Part shown: positions 11,576 to 20,923 of the stretch, in pieces | Numbering within the stretch: position 1 is the first letter of the stretch | How the letters are laid out: every line of letters begins with the position of its first letter | Source of the DNA: CAYVGO01 sp964450725 | GTDB taxonomy: Bacteria; Bacteroidota; Bacteroidia; Bacteroidales; UBA932 | DNA: 64,000 nucleotides | Direction of reading: 5' to 3' | Assembly (NCBI GenBank): GCA_964450725.1 | Contig: CAYVGO010000005.1 | Span: 1-64,000 of the forward strand | Position numbers and translations under genes: made by a program | Notes under the pieces: generated by a model | What the model was told of the DNA's origin: nothing | The model's input: the letters and a program-made list of their open reading frames with translations, nothing else | Database searches by the model: none

Positions 11576-12421
11576 ATGATACAACACCATTCTATCAAAC
11601 AATTGACAACCGCTCTTGAGAGCGAGCGAAACAAAGGAAAAAGCATTGGATTTGTTCCTACGATGGGGGCGCTGCACAAAGGACACCTCTCTCTGGTAGA
11701 GAAGTGTAATCAAATGTGTGATATTTGTGTTGTCAGTATTTTTGTTAACCCTACACAATTTAATGACCCAAAGGATTTAGAGCGTTATCCGCGTACGGTG
11801 GAAAGTGATAAAGCATTACTGCAAAGCGTAACCTGTGATTACTTGTTTGTCCCTGACGTATCCGAAATTTACAATGATAATACTCCTAAGTTACACTTCG
11901 ACTTCGGACAGTTGGAAAAAGTGATGGAGGGACGTTTCAGACCCGGACATTTTACCGGCGTAGCACAAGTAGTTACACTTTTGTTTGATATTGTTAATCC
12001 GCATTACGCTTTCTTCGGAGAAAAGGATTTCCAGCAGTTGAGTATTATTCGGACAATGGTAGAGCAGCAGCAAAAGAATATTCAAATCATCCCATGTCCT
12101 ATCATCCGCGAAGAAGACGGACTGGCTATGAGTTCAAGAAATATGCTACTTACTCCCCAAGAACGCAAAGCCGTTCCTACAATCTATAAAGCCTTATTAT
12201 CAATGGCAGACAATTGTCGAAAAACACCGCTCAACATCCTCAAGCAAGTTGCCATAGAGCAGATTGAAACTACAGGTGTCATGTCTGTAGAATATCTCGA
12301 AATTGCAGACGAAGCAACCCTTAGAACTGTCGAGCAAGTACATCCTCAAAGTAACACAAGAGTATTTATTGCTGTAACTGTCGGCAAAATTCGATTGATT
12401 GACAATATTGCATTACAGTGA
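11576..12421 (+). CDS. panC: Pantothenate synthetase
   Basis: Cytoplasmic enzyme joining pantoate and beta-alanine with ATP to form pantothenate, the precursor of CoA. The 281 residues match the family length. Signature elements are the HIGH-like nucleotide-binding motif (FVPTMGALHKGHLSL), SIFVNPTQF, the pantoate site around GRFRPGHFTGVAQVV, FFGEKDFQQL, and the KMSKS-like MSSRNMLL. It begins 16 bp after the secreted rhodanese gene on the same strand and has no promoter of its own that I can see, so it is probably the third gene of that operon. panD and panB are not in the window. Confidence 0.97.
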   Translation: MIQHHSIKQLTTALESERNKGKSIGFVPTMGALHKGHLSLVEKCNQMCDICVVSIFVNPTQFNDPKDLERYPRTVESDKALLQSVTCDYLFVPDVSEIYNDNTPKLHFDFGQLEKVMEGRFRPGHFTGVAQVVTLLFDIVNPHYAFFGEKDFQQLSIIRTMVEQQQKNIQIIPCPIIREEDGLAMSSRNMLLTPQERKAVPTIYKALLSMADNCRKTPLNILKQVAIEQIETTGVMSVEYLEIADEATLRTVEQVHPQSNTRVFIAVTVGKIRLIDNIALQ

Positions 12422-12475
12422 AATGTAAAACGTTAATCGTTATTACACCATACCAAAGACTTTCGGGAACAAAAA

Positions 12476-13486
12476 CTACATTCTGGTTTTCGGAACAAAG
12501 TTAATGTCAGCAAACTCTTTATTTTGGTACTTAATATAACCTGCCATAGCAATCATAGCCGCATTGTCTGTCGTATAACAAAATGGCGGTAAATGTAATT
12601 CCCAACCCTCTATTTTCGCCATCAGTTCAACGGCATTACGTAATCCGCTGTTGGCAGATACTCCTCCTCCTAAGGCTACAGAGGTTATACCGGTTTTATG
12701 ACAGCAATCTTTCAACTTTTCTAACAATATGGTAACGATAGTATGTTGAACACATGCACATAAATCCATTAAGTTTTCTTCTATAAATTGAGGATTTTGC
12801 AGCATTTGTGCTTGTAGGAAATAGAGAAAAGACGTTTTAAATCCGCTAAAACTGTAATTCCACTGATCGATTTTAGGTTTCGCAAAAGAGAACTTATGAG
12901 GATTTCCTTGTCGAGCATACTTATCAATGACAGGTCCTCCGGGATAAGGAAGTCCCATAATCTTTGCACATTTATCAAATGCCTCTCCTGCAGCATCATC
13001 AATTGTTTCACCCAATATGGTAAAAGTTGAATAATCAGTAACTTTTACTATTTGTGTATGTCCACCGGAAACCAATAATGTCAGATAAGGAAATTGGGGA
13101 GGATGGTAAGGATTGGTATTGTCAGAAATAAAGTGTGATAAAATATGCCCTTGCAAATGATTGACAGTAATGATTGGAATATCAAGTCCTACAGCCAGTC
13201 CTTTTGCAAAGTTAATACCCACCAGTAAAGAACCCATCAATCCCGGTCCGGCAGTAACGGCAATGGCATCAATATCCTGCAGTGTAATGTTAGCATCTTT
13301 TAATGCTTTGTGAAGTACCGGAATACAATTTTTTTGATGCTCTCGAGATGCTAATTCTGGAATTACACCGCCATATTGCTGATGTACGTTCTGGCTGGCA
13401 ATAACATTAGAAAGTAAATGATTGTTATTCAATACTGCAATAGATGTATCATCACATGACGATTCAATACCTAAAATAATACTCAT
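12476..13486 (-). CDS. tsaD: tRNA N6-adenosine threonylcarbamoyltransferase
   Basis: Catalytic subunit of the universal t6A system. It transfers threonylcarbamoyl from TC-AMP to A37 of ANN-decoding tRNAs, together with TsaB and TsaE. At 336 residues it has the normal length. Visible motifs are the N-terminal ASKHA signature (ILGIESSCDDTSIAVL), the metal-binding HLQGH within TVNHLQGHILSH, the glycine loop LVSGGHTQIV, and C-terminal VALGGGVSANSGLR and TTDNAAMIA. It is convergent with panC (54-bp spacer) and starts 17 bp after the stop of the upstream 926-residue gene, so the two are probably co-transcribed. Confidence 0.97.
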   Translation of the reverse strand: MSIILGIESSCDDTSIAVLNNNHLLSNVIASQNVHQQYGGVIPELASREHQKNCIPVLHKALKDANITLQDIDAIAVTAGPGLMGSLLVGINFAKGLAVGLDIPIITVNHLQGHILSHFISDNTNPYHPPQFPYLTLLVSGGHTQIVKVTDYSTFTILGETIDDAAGEAFDKCAKIMGLPYPGGPVIDKYARQGNPHKFSFAKPKIDQWNYSFSGFKTSFLYFLQAQMLQNPQFIEENLMDLCACVQHTIVTILLEKLKDCCHKTGITSVALGGGVSANSGLRNAVELMAKIEGWELHLPPFCYTTDNAAMIAMAGYIKYQNKEFADINFVPKTRM

Positions 13487-13503
13487 GGCGGTGGTTCGGC
13501 TAA

Positions 13504-16284
13504 TTAATGGTCAATAGTGTAACATACTATTGATGGCTCTTGTGACGGAATAATGACTTGTAACTTCCCCTTTTGTAAAAGGTTTGTAACAGAAAGCGGA
13601 GCCGTACAATCTACAGGAAAGCCATCTACTTTATCTAATTGTCGATTCAAGACAATGGCTTGTGCCGATGATTGAGAATACAAGAGAAAGTAAGGCTGGT
13701 TTTTATAAACAAAACATTCTGGTAACCGGGTGACGGAAAAATCAAGTTTCTTTTCGGCTATAATCTTTAAGCGGGAATCTAAAATATAGACTTTGGTATT
13801 GTCATACAGTAAATAGTTGAGTTGATTTCCTTGAAAATAAGGAAGCATGTAGTGATTTTTACTTACCTCTACAGGATATTTCTCTACCGATACTTTTCCC
13901 GACAAATCACATTTCCATACCTCTCCTTCATTGGTAGAACCTACAAATAGATTGTTTTTATCATCAAACATGATGTGCTGAGATCTTAGCCCTAACCTGT
14001 CTGTTGCCACCTTTAACCTTACTTCTCCTTTCCTGTTCATTAAGTATAAAAACGGTTCTGTTGTAAACTGAATATAATCCTTGTTGTTTTTAGTAAAGTA
14101 GCGAAGTTCGTTCGTACTTGTTTTATCGGAAACCTGCGCTTTAAATCCGTCTAACTTTTTACCATACTTGTCTAATGCGTAAATATTGCCGTTATCTCCT
14201 GAGAGGAAATACCGGTATTCCCTGTTTTTGTTGTAATCAAAAACAGCCATTCCGTTTTGTGAGGTTGCCGGTAATGCTACAGGAAAAGGGGCTACTTTTG
14301 TTCCCAAACGGTCAACCAAATGAATCTGTGAGAGGGTGCTGAATAAATATTGCTGCTTTCCGTTTTTCAAGAAGTCAACGGTGGTTACTTTACTTGTTAT
14401 TTGCTCTTGCAGAGGATATTTCCATAGTAGTTTTCCGTTATGGTCTAACAAAATGAGGTTGTTATTGATGTCCTGTAGCCAAATCTGGTAGTTCTGGGTA
14501 TGGAAGTTTCTGACAATTTGCGGCTGCGACTGTACCGGATACGACAACTCGGTACTCCATTGTCGATGAGTTTTACCTTGCTCTGCATTGTCATCTGTAA
14601 CTATTTTCTGCTCTCCGGCAAGCTGCATCTCAATGTTACAGTACATTCGTTGCTCGCTGCTGTTACGAAGTTGCAGAACAACCGTACGGACATTCTTTAA
14701 CCATGCAGATTCTGCAAGTTTCTGTTGAAAATCGGGAGTAAAAAAGGGTAAGCCTTTCCATTGTATTCCGGCGGGATTTAACGCAAATGTAATGGTTGAC
14801 GGCAGACCAAAAACTTCGTCAACAGTCCATGTTGCAGGGCTTTGTAACAGTGTTTTCTTTCGGTAGGTATTTAAGATATAATCTTTTAAATCTTCTTTAG
14901 ATGACGAGAAAACCCAGTAATCTCCAATAAAGACACAGTACTTTTCTTCGCAAAACTTGAAAGCCCTTCCTGCATTGTTGGAAAACAATCCCTCAAAAGG
15001 ATTTTTATAGAAGGTTGTTTTTTCAAGATTCCGCATCTTTTCAGTCAATATAAATGTAGAAAGTTTGAGATTCTGCTGCTTGGCAAACCTTTCGACTTTT
15101 GTCATAAATTGCTGTTCTGTCTTCTGAGCACTATTGAGTTTGATGACCGTGAACCACTGGTCTGTAAACTTACTTTCTTCCATCGGCACAAAAACCGATG
15201 CCATACTTTCAATGTCAATAGAAGAGAGATAGGTATCTACCTCTTCTCCTAACTGTTCTGACAGTTTCTGGTTGAGTTGCGTAAACTTTTTCCCTGCAGC
15301 AGTCGTAGAGTTCCGCAGGGTTTTATTGCTATTCAGAATGTCATTATAATGTTTTATCTGTTGAATGAACAGTATTTTTGCCTGCTGTGGAATAGCCTTC
15401 AGTACATCGGTCGTTCTGTCGGGTTGACGTTTAAACACTTCTACCGTCGGTAAGCCTTTCTTCTTAGGATAGAGGAAGCCGGTTAAATAGACCGATTCGT
15501 TTTTGAATGTAATGTCTAAACTCAACCATGTACCCATTTCATTGATGTTTTTGGCACTTTCGATAAAGTCTTTATTGATATAAGGTGCAAACTGTTCTGA
15601 AAAGTACTCTACTCTAAAGAATAAATTACCGTCAACATTACTTCCTACCGCACTTTGTGCATTAATAAAGTCTTTATTGAAAATCAGGGTTGCCGATACT
15701 TTGGATTGACGAATGGCTTGCTCTATAACAATTCTTGACGTTGACAAAAGCAGAGTCTGGTGATACAGAATAGCATAAAATTCTGTTGTCTCTTTACGGA
15801 TAAAAGCATGAATAACCTCTCCGTCATAGGCTTCTTCTACGATTTTGTACTTTTGTTTTGACCAGAGAGTGCGTAAAGATTCTTTAAGGTCTGACGAACT
15901 GACATCCTGCGGTATGTTGACTGCAAAAAGCGGCTTGAGGTCATTGCTGATAAGGGTAAAGGAGAGAATTAAAGATTGTTGAAAAGCATTACGTAAAATT
16001 TCATTCGGAGAAACGATAGAATCAAAGATATACCGGACATTGCTCAACAAATCGGCATTACCCTTATCGCGTGTAAAAGCTTTTCCCATATCGGTACTTT
16101 CAATCGTACGTATCCACTTTTCGACACTCGGAAGACGTAATACAATGGTCGCATCGTTAGGCACTAAATGCAAAGCATCTATAAAATGACGGCGTTCTTT
16201 TGATGTGAGAAAAATAAAAACTACGGCAAAAAGAAAGGTGAACAGCAGTAAGTAAATCAGGATTCTTATGTTTTTGGTACTCAT
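13504..16284 (-). CDS. Membrane-anchored DUF3352-like protein with C-terminal beta-propeller
   Basis: A 926-residue protein of unknown function. One N-terminal transmembrane helix (about residues 6-27, ILIYLLLFTFLFAVVFIFL) anchors a large domain exposed outside the cytoplasm. Residues ~35-560 resemble the DUF3352 type of Bacteroidota proteins (VPNDATIVLRLPSVEKW, internal duplication). Residues ~590-926 contain repeated blade-like segments with Trp/Asn/Gly/Lys turns (WLQDINNNLILLDHNGKLLW, FLSGDNGNIYALDKYGKKLDGF, NRQLDKVDGFPV) typical of PQQ/WD40-type propellers. The Met at 16284 is preferred over one six codons upstream because it places the charged residues directly before the helix. Family assignment is from memory of the pattern and is moderately secure. 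A role in envelope maintenance is only inference. Confidence 0.7.
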   Translation of the reverse strand: MSTKNIRILIYLLLFTFLFAVVFIFLTSKERRHFIDALHLVPNDATIVLRLPSVEKWIRTIESTDMGKAFTRDKGNADLLSNVRYIFDSIVSPNEILRNAFQQSLILSFTLISNDLKPLFAVNIPQDVSSSDLKESLRTLWSKQKYKIVEEAYDGEVIHAFIRKETTEFYAILYHQTLLLSTSRIVIEQAIRQSKVSATLIFNKDFINAQSAVGSNVDGNLFFRVEYFSEQFAPYINKDFIESAKNINEMGTWLSLDITFKNESVYLTGFLYPKKKGLPTVEVFKRQPDRTTDVLKAIPQQAKILFIQQIKHYNDILNSNKTLRNSTTAAGKKFTQLNQKLSEQLGEEVDTYLSSIDIESMASVFVPMEESKFTDQWFTVIKLNSAQKTEQQFMTKVERFAKQQNLKLSTFILTEKMRNLEKTTFYKNPFEGLFSNNAGRAFKFCEEKYCVFIGDYWVFSSSKEDLKDYILNTYRKKTLLQSPATWTVDEVFGLPSTITFALNPAGIQWKGLPFFTPDFQQKLAESAWLKNVRTVVLQLRNSSEQRMYCNIEMQLAGEQKIVTDDNAEQGKTHRQWSTELSYPVQSQPQIVRNFHTQNYQIWLQDINNNLILLDHNGKLLWKYPLQEQITSKVTTVDFLKNGKQQYLFSTLSQIHLVDRLGTKVAPFPVALPATSQNGMAVFDYNKNREYRYFLSGDNGNIYALDKYGKKLDGFKAQVSDKTSTNELRYFTKNNKDYIQFTTEPFLYLMNRKGEVRLKVATDRLGLRSQHIMFDDKNNLFVGSTNEGEVWKCDLSGKVSVEKYPVEVSKNHYMLPYFQGNQLNYLLYDNTKVYILDSRLKIIAEKKLDFSVTRLPECFVYKNQPYFLLYSQSSAQAIVLNRQLDKVDGFPVDCTAPLSVTNLLQKGKLQVIIPSQEPSIVCYTIDH

Positions 16285-16416
16285 TGCGAAAAGTATTGTC
16301 AAAAGTTTTACAAAAGTAATGATTTTTATTGATTGTTCTGTCCTACTGTGCTTAGGTTGAAGTTATTGAGGCATATAAAACCGTTCTTCCGATTGATTAA
16401 CAATATTGCATACAAT

Positions 16417-16457
16417 AAAAATAAAGCGAGACTTTTTGTGAATCTCGCTTTATTTTT
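16417..16457 (-). terminator. Intrinsic terminator downstream of rpoC
   Basis: Perfect 15-bp inverted repeat (arms 16417-16431 and 16443-16457, GC core GCGAGA/TCTCGC) with an 11-nt loop. On the minus strand the stem ends in a T-rich run. It lies 27 bp after the rpoC stop. The structure is symmetrical enough to work in both directions. Confidence 0.85.
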
Positions 16458-16483
16458 ACAAACATCTAAAAGTGATAAACCAT

Positions 16484-19400
16484 CTAAGTATTTTTCGCCT
16501 TATCTTTACTTGTCGCTGTTGGCATATTACCATTAGCATCTATTTCGCTTTGTGAACCTACGATAAGATTGTCAAAATCTCTCAATCCTGTTCCTGCTGG
16601 AATAAGATGACCACAAATAACATTTTCTTTTAATCCCGACAAATCATCTTGCTTACCTCTTATTGCTGCATCGTTCAATACTTTTGTGGTTTCTTGGAAT
16701 GATGCTGCTGACATGAAACTACGAGTTTGTAACGCTGCACGAGTAATACCCAACAACATTTGCGAAGAAGTGGCAGGTACTGCATTACGTACTTCTAGCG
16801 GTTTTAAATCTTTACGCTTTAACATTGAATTTTCGTCTCTCAATTTTCGAGCAGTAATCATTTGTCCTACTTTTATTGTCGTAGAATCTCCGCTATCTGT
16901 TACTATCTTTTTGTCATAGATTTCATCGTTCTCTTTCATAAAGTCCCACTTGTCTGACAATTCTTTTTCCAAGAATCGTGTATCACCCGGATCCTCAATT
17001 TGTACTTTACGCATCATCTGTCGTACAATTACTTCAAAGTGTTTGTCATTAATTTTCACACCTTGTAATCGGTAAACATCTTGTACTTCATTAACAATGT
17101 ATTCCTGTACTTTTGTAGGACCTAAAATCGACAATATGTCATTTGGTGTTATGGCTCCGTCTGAAAGAGGTGTTCCGGCTCTAACAAAGTCATTTTCTTG
17201 CACTAATATCTGTTTGGTCAAAGGAACTAAATAGCGTTTTTCTTCTCCTGTTTTTGAATTAAGGATTATTTCTCTATTTCCACGTTTGATTTTACCCATT
17301 GTAATTTCACCGTCAATTTCCGCTACAATAGCAGGATTACTTGGATTACGTGCTTCAAACAATTCGGTTACACGTGGTAAACCTCCTGTAATATCTCCCA
17401 TTTTCCCTACTACACGAGGTATTTTTACTAGGATTTGCCCTGCGAGAATACGACTTTTATCTTCTACAACAATGTGTGCTCCTACCGGCAAGTTATATTG
17501 TTTAAGTTCTTCACCATCTTCGTCTGTAATCTTAATTAACGAGTTTTTTGACTTATCTCTTGATTCAATAACCACTTTTTCCTTGTGTCCTGTCTGGTCA
17601 TCGGTTTCTTCTCTATAAGTTACACCGTCGATTAAACTTTCAAATGCTACAATACCGCTTTGTTCTGCAACAATGACAGCATTATAAGGATCCCACTCAC
17701 AAATCAAACTACCTTTGGTAACCTGTGAACCATTTTTAAAATATAAGAAAGAACCGTAAGGAACATTCTGAGTGTATAGCGTAACTCCGGTATTATTATC
17801 AACAATATGTAATTCGGCCATTCGACCAATCACAATATCTAAATTCTTATCACCTACTTTTTCTACAATTTTTAACTCATCAATTCGTAATTGTCCATCA
17901 TAACGGGCCACAATTTTTGATGCAGCCATAGTACTAGAGGCCGTACCTCCGACGTGGAACGTTCTCAAAGTCAACTGTGTACCGGGTTCTCCAATAGATT
18001 GTGCTGCAATCACCCCAACTGCTTCTCCTCGCTGAACTTTTCTACCCGTTGCTAAATTTCTTCCATAACAGCGAGCACAAATACCTTTTTCCGTTTCGCA
18101 TGTTAAAGCAGAACGTATTTCTACTTGTTCTATAGGAGACTCTTCTATAATTAGAGCAATATCTTCGGTAATTTCTGCTCCCGCCGAGACAATCAAATCT
18201 CCGGTCAACGGATGATATATATCATTTAGAGAAGTACGTCCTAAAATCTTTTCATAAAGACTTACTACTACTTCGTCATTGTTCTTTATTGCCGTAGCAA
18301 CAAGTCCTCGCAACGTTCCACAATCGTCTTCAGTAATGATTACATCTTGTGCTACGTCAACCAATCGTCTTGTCAAGTATCCAGCATCAGCAGTCTTTAA
18401 TGCCGTATCAGCCAAACCTTTTCGAGCTCCGTGTGTAGAAATAAAGTATTCTAAAACTGATAAGCCCTCTTTAAAATTGGATAATATTGGATTCTCAATA
18501 ATTTGGGTAGTGTCGGCTCCCGATTTTTGAGGTTTTGCCATCAATCCTCTCATTCCCGACAACTGACGTATCTGTTCTTTTGAACCTCGAGCTCCCGAAT
18601 CCAACATCATAAAAACTGAGTTAAAACCTTGCCTGTCTGCCGACAATTGCTTCATTACAATTTGGGTTAACTTGGCATTAGTATGTGTCCAAATATCAAT
18701 CACCTGATTAGAGCGCTCGTTATTGGTTATCAATCCTAAGTTATAATTGTTTTGTACTTCTTCTACTTGATTGTAGCCTTCTTGTACCAAATCTTTTTTC
18801 TCCGCAGGAATAATCACATCATCTAAATTAAAAGACAATCCGCCTTTAAATGCCATCTTGTAACCCAATTCCTTAATGTTATCCAAAAACATTACCGTTG
18901 ATGCTATTCCCGAACGTTTAATCACCAAACCGATAATATCCCTTAAACTACGTTTAGTTAACAATTCATTAATAAAACCTACTTCTTTGGGAACACATTG
19001 ATTAAAAATAATACGCCCTACAGAGGTAGATATAATCTTCGTTTTTAATTCTCCTTGTTCATAGACAATAGTACGTATTTTTACTTTTGCATGTAATCCG
19101 GCTTTCTTTTCATGGTAAGCAATCAAGGCTTCTTCCGTAGAATAAAAAGTTAATCCTTCTCCTTTGATGCCATCACATTCTTTGGTAATATAATATAGTC
19201 CTAACACCATGTCTTGTGAAGGGACAGTGATTGGTGCACCATTGGCAGGGTTTAAAATGTTATGAGAACCAAGCATCAATATCTGTGCCTCCAAAACTGC
19301 AGCATTACTTAATGGTAAATGCACTGCCATCTGGTCTCCATCAAAGTCTGCATTAAACGCTGTACAAGAAAGTGGGTGCAACTGTATTGCTTTTCCCTCT

Positions 19401-20755
19401 ATCAATCGAGGCTGAAATGCTTGAATACTTAATCGGTGTAACGTTGGAGCACGGTTTAATAAAACCGGATGACCTTTCATTACATTTTCTAAAATATCAA
19501 AAATAACAGGGTCTTTTCTATCTACAATTTTTTTTGCCGTTTTAACAGTCTTAACAATACCTCTATCTATCAGTTTTCTGATAATAAACGGTTTATAAAG
19601 CTCTGCCGCCATATCTTTGGGAAGCCCGCATTCGTGCATCTTCAATTCCGGACCAACAACAATTACTGAACGTGCAGAATAGTCTGTACGTTTTCCTAAT
19701 AAGTTTTGACGAAAACGACCTTGTTTTCCCTTTAAACTGTCACTTAATGATTTTAAAACACGATTAGACTCTGTTTTAACAGCCGTAACTTTATGAGAAT
19801 TATCCAACAAAGAATCTACGGCTTCTTGTAACATGCGTTTTTCATTACGCAAAATAACCTCAGGAGCTTTAATTTCAATAAGTCGTTTTAATCGATTATT
19901 TCTAATAATGACACGTCTGTACAAATCATTCAAATCTGACGTAGCAAAGCGTCCTCCATCCAAGGGTACTAAAGGTCGCAATTCCGGTGGAATAACCGGT
20001 AAAATCTTTAAAATCATCCATGACGGGTGATTTAAATCTTTTGACTCTCGAAAAGCTTCAATAACTTGTAACCGTTTTAAAGCATCGGCTTTACGTTGCT
20101 GCGATGTTTCTCTACTGGCTTTATCTCGCAAAGAATAAGACAATTCGTCTAAATTCAAGTTTTGTAACAATGTCAATAATACCTCAGCCCCCATTCCAAC
20201 AATAAATTTGTTGGGGTCACTATCTGGCAATAAGTGATTTTCTTTGGGTAAGTATTCCAAAATTTGCAAATACTCTTCTTCCGTTAAAAGATCTAATGCC
20301 TGCACTCCTTTAGATTCTACAATTCCAGGTTGTACTACCAAATAACGTTCATAGTAAACAACAGAATCTAATTTTTTGGTAGAAAGTCCCAATAAATATC
20401 CCAATTTGTTGGGTAGTGATCGAAAATACCAAATATGAGCAATAGGAACAACCAAATTGATATGTCCCATACGTTCACGTCTTACTTTTTTCTCCGTTAC
20501 CTCAACTCCACAGCGGTCACAAACAACACCTTTATAACGTATCCTTTTATACTTTCCGCAATGACATTCATAGTCCTTTACCGGACCAAATATTTTCTCA
20601 CAAAACAACCCGTCACGTTCAGGTTTATAGTTTCTATAATTGATTGTTTCGGGTTTTACTACTTCTCCACTCGACATTTCCAAAATATGTTCTGGAGAAG
20701 CAAGACTTATTGTAATACTGTTAAAAGAATTTTTAACTTTTGTATTTTTTTTCAT
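16484..20755 (-). CDS. rpoC: DNA-directed RNA polymerase subunit beta'
   Basis: Catalytic large subunit of RNA polymerase, 1,423 residues. The N-terminal zinc ribbon is present (CHCGKYKRIRYKGVVCDRCG, about residues 64-85). The Mg-binding catalytic loop NADFDGDQM is at about residue 465. The second zinc-binding cluster (CGTLRG… CETEKGICARCYG) is at about 815-900. The bridge-helix/trigger-loop region is intact. It follows rpoB in the usual order, separated by a 168-bp spacer with a 13-bp inverted repeat, and is closed by a strong terminator. Confidence 0.99.
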   Translation of the reverse strand: MKKNTKVKNSFNSITISLASPEHILEMSSGEVVKPETINYRNYKPERDGLFCEKIFGPVKDYECHCGKYKRIRYKGVVCDRCGVEVTEKKVRRERMGHINLVVPIAHIWYFRSLPNKLGYLLGLSTKKLDSVVYYERYLVVQPGIVESKGVQALDLLTEEEYLQILEYLPKENHLLPDSDPNKFIVGMGAEVLLTLLQNLNLDELSYSLRDKASRETSQQRKADALKRLQVIEAFRESKDLNHPSWMILKILPVIPPELRPLVPLDGGRFATSDLNDLYRRVIIRNNRLKRLIEIKAPEVILRNEKRMLQEAVDSLLDNSHKVTAVKTESNRVLKSLSDSLKGKQGRFRQNLLGKRTDYSARSVIVVGPELKMHECGLPKDMAAELYKPFIIRKLIDRGIVKTVKTAKKIVDRKDPVIFDILENVMKGHPVLLNRAPTLHRLSIQAFQPRLIEGKAIQLHPLSCTAFNADFDGDQMAVHLPLSNAAVLEAQILMLGSHNILNPANGAPITVPSQDMVLGLYYITKECDGIKGEGLTFYSTEEALIAYHEKKAGLHAKVKIRTIVYEQGELKTKIISTSVGRIIFNQCVPKEVGFINELLTKRSLRDIIGLVIKRSGIASTVMFLDNIKELGYKMAFKGGLSFNLDDVIIPAEKKDLVQEGYNQVEEVQNNYNLGLITNNERSNQVIDIWTHTNAKLTQIVMKQLSADRQGFNSVFMMLDSGARGSKEQIRQLSGMRGLMAKPQKSGADTTQIIENPILSNFKEGLSVLEYFISTHGARKGLADTALKTADAGYLTRRLVDVAQDVIITEDDCGTLRGLVATAIKNNDEVVVSLYEKILGRTSLNDIYHPLTGDLIVSAGAEITEDIALIIEESPIEQVEIRSALTCETEKGICARCYGRNLATGRKVQRGEAVGVIAAQSIGEPGTQLTLRTFHVGGTASSTMAASKIVARYDGQLRIDELKIVEKVGDKNLDIVIGRMAELHIVDNNTGVTLYTQNVPYGSFLYFKNGSQVTKGSLICEWDPYNAVIVAEQSGIVAFESLIDGVTYREETDDQTGHKEKVVIESRDKSKNSLIKITDEDGEELKQYNLPVGAHIVVEDKSRILAGQILVKIPRVVGKMGDITGGLPRVTELFEARNPSNPAIVAEIDGEITMGKIKRGNREIILNSKTGEEKRYLVPLTKQILVQENDFVRAGTPLSDGAITPNDILSILGPTKVQEYIVNEVQDVYRLQGVKINDKHFEVIVRQMMRKVQIEDPGDTRFLEKELSDKWDFMKENDEIYDKKIVTDSGDSTTIKVGQMITARKLRDENSMLKRKDLKPLEVRNAVPATSSQMLLGITRAALQTRSFMSAASFQETTKVLNDAAIRGKQDDLSGLKENVICGHLIPAGTGLRDFDNLIVGSQSEIDANGNMPTATSKDKAKNT

Positions 20756-20867
20756 ACGTAAATAATTGTTGATTAAGGTCGTATAAAACTCGTCTATCGA
20801 ATATTTTCATTCTCTTCGATATCAATAAAACACATATGCTTTATACGTAATAGTTTAAATATAAACC

Positions 20868-20913
20868 AAGAACTATGAATGAAGACATGTATTCTTTTCT
20901 ATTCATAGTTCTT
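20868..20913 (-). other. Inverted repeat in the rpoB-rpoC spacer
   Basis: Perfect 13-bp arms (20868-20880 and 20901-20913; AAGAACTATGAAT and complement) around a 20-nt loop, starting 10 bp beyond the end of rpoB. On the minus strand no T-run follows directly, so it looks more like an mRNA processing or stability hairpin than a terminator. Confidence 0.6.
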
Positions 20914-20923
20914 AATCCTTTTC

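Noticed and set aside
16333..16536. 67-codon plus-strand open frame downstream of rpoC
   Set aside because: It runs through the rpoC terminator and into the antisense of rpoC, with no protein-family resemblance.
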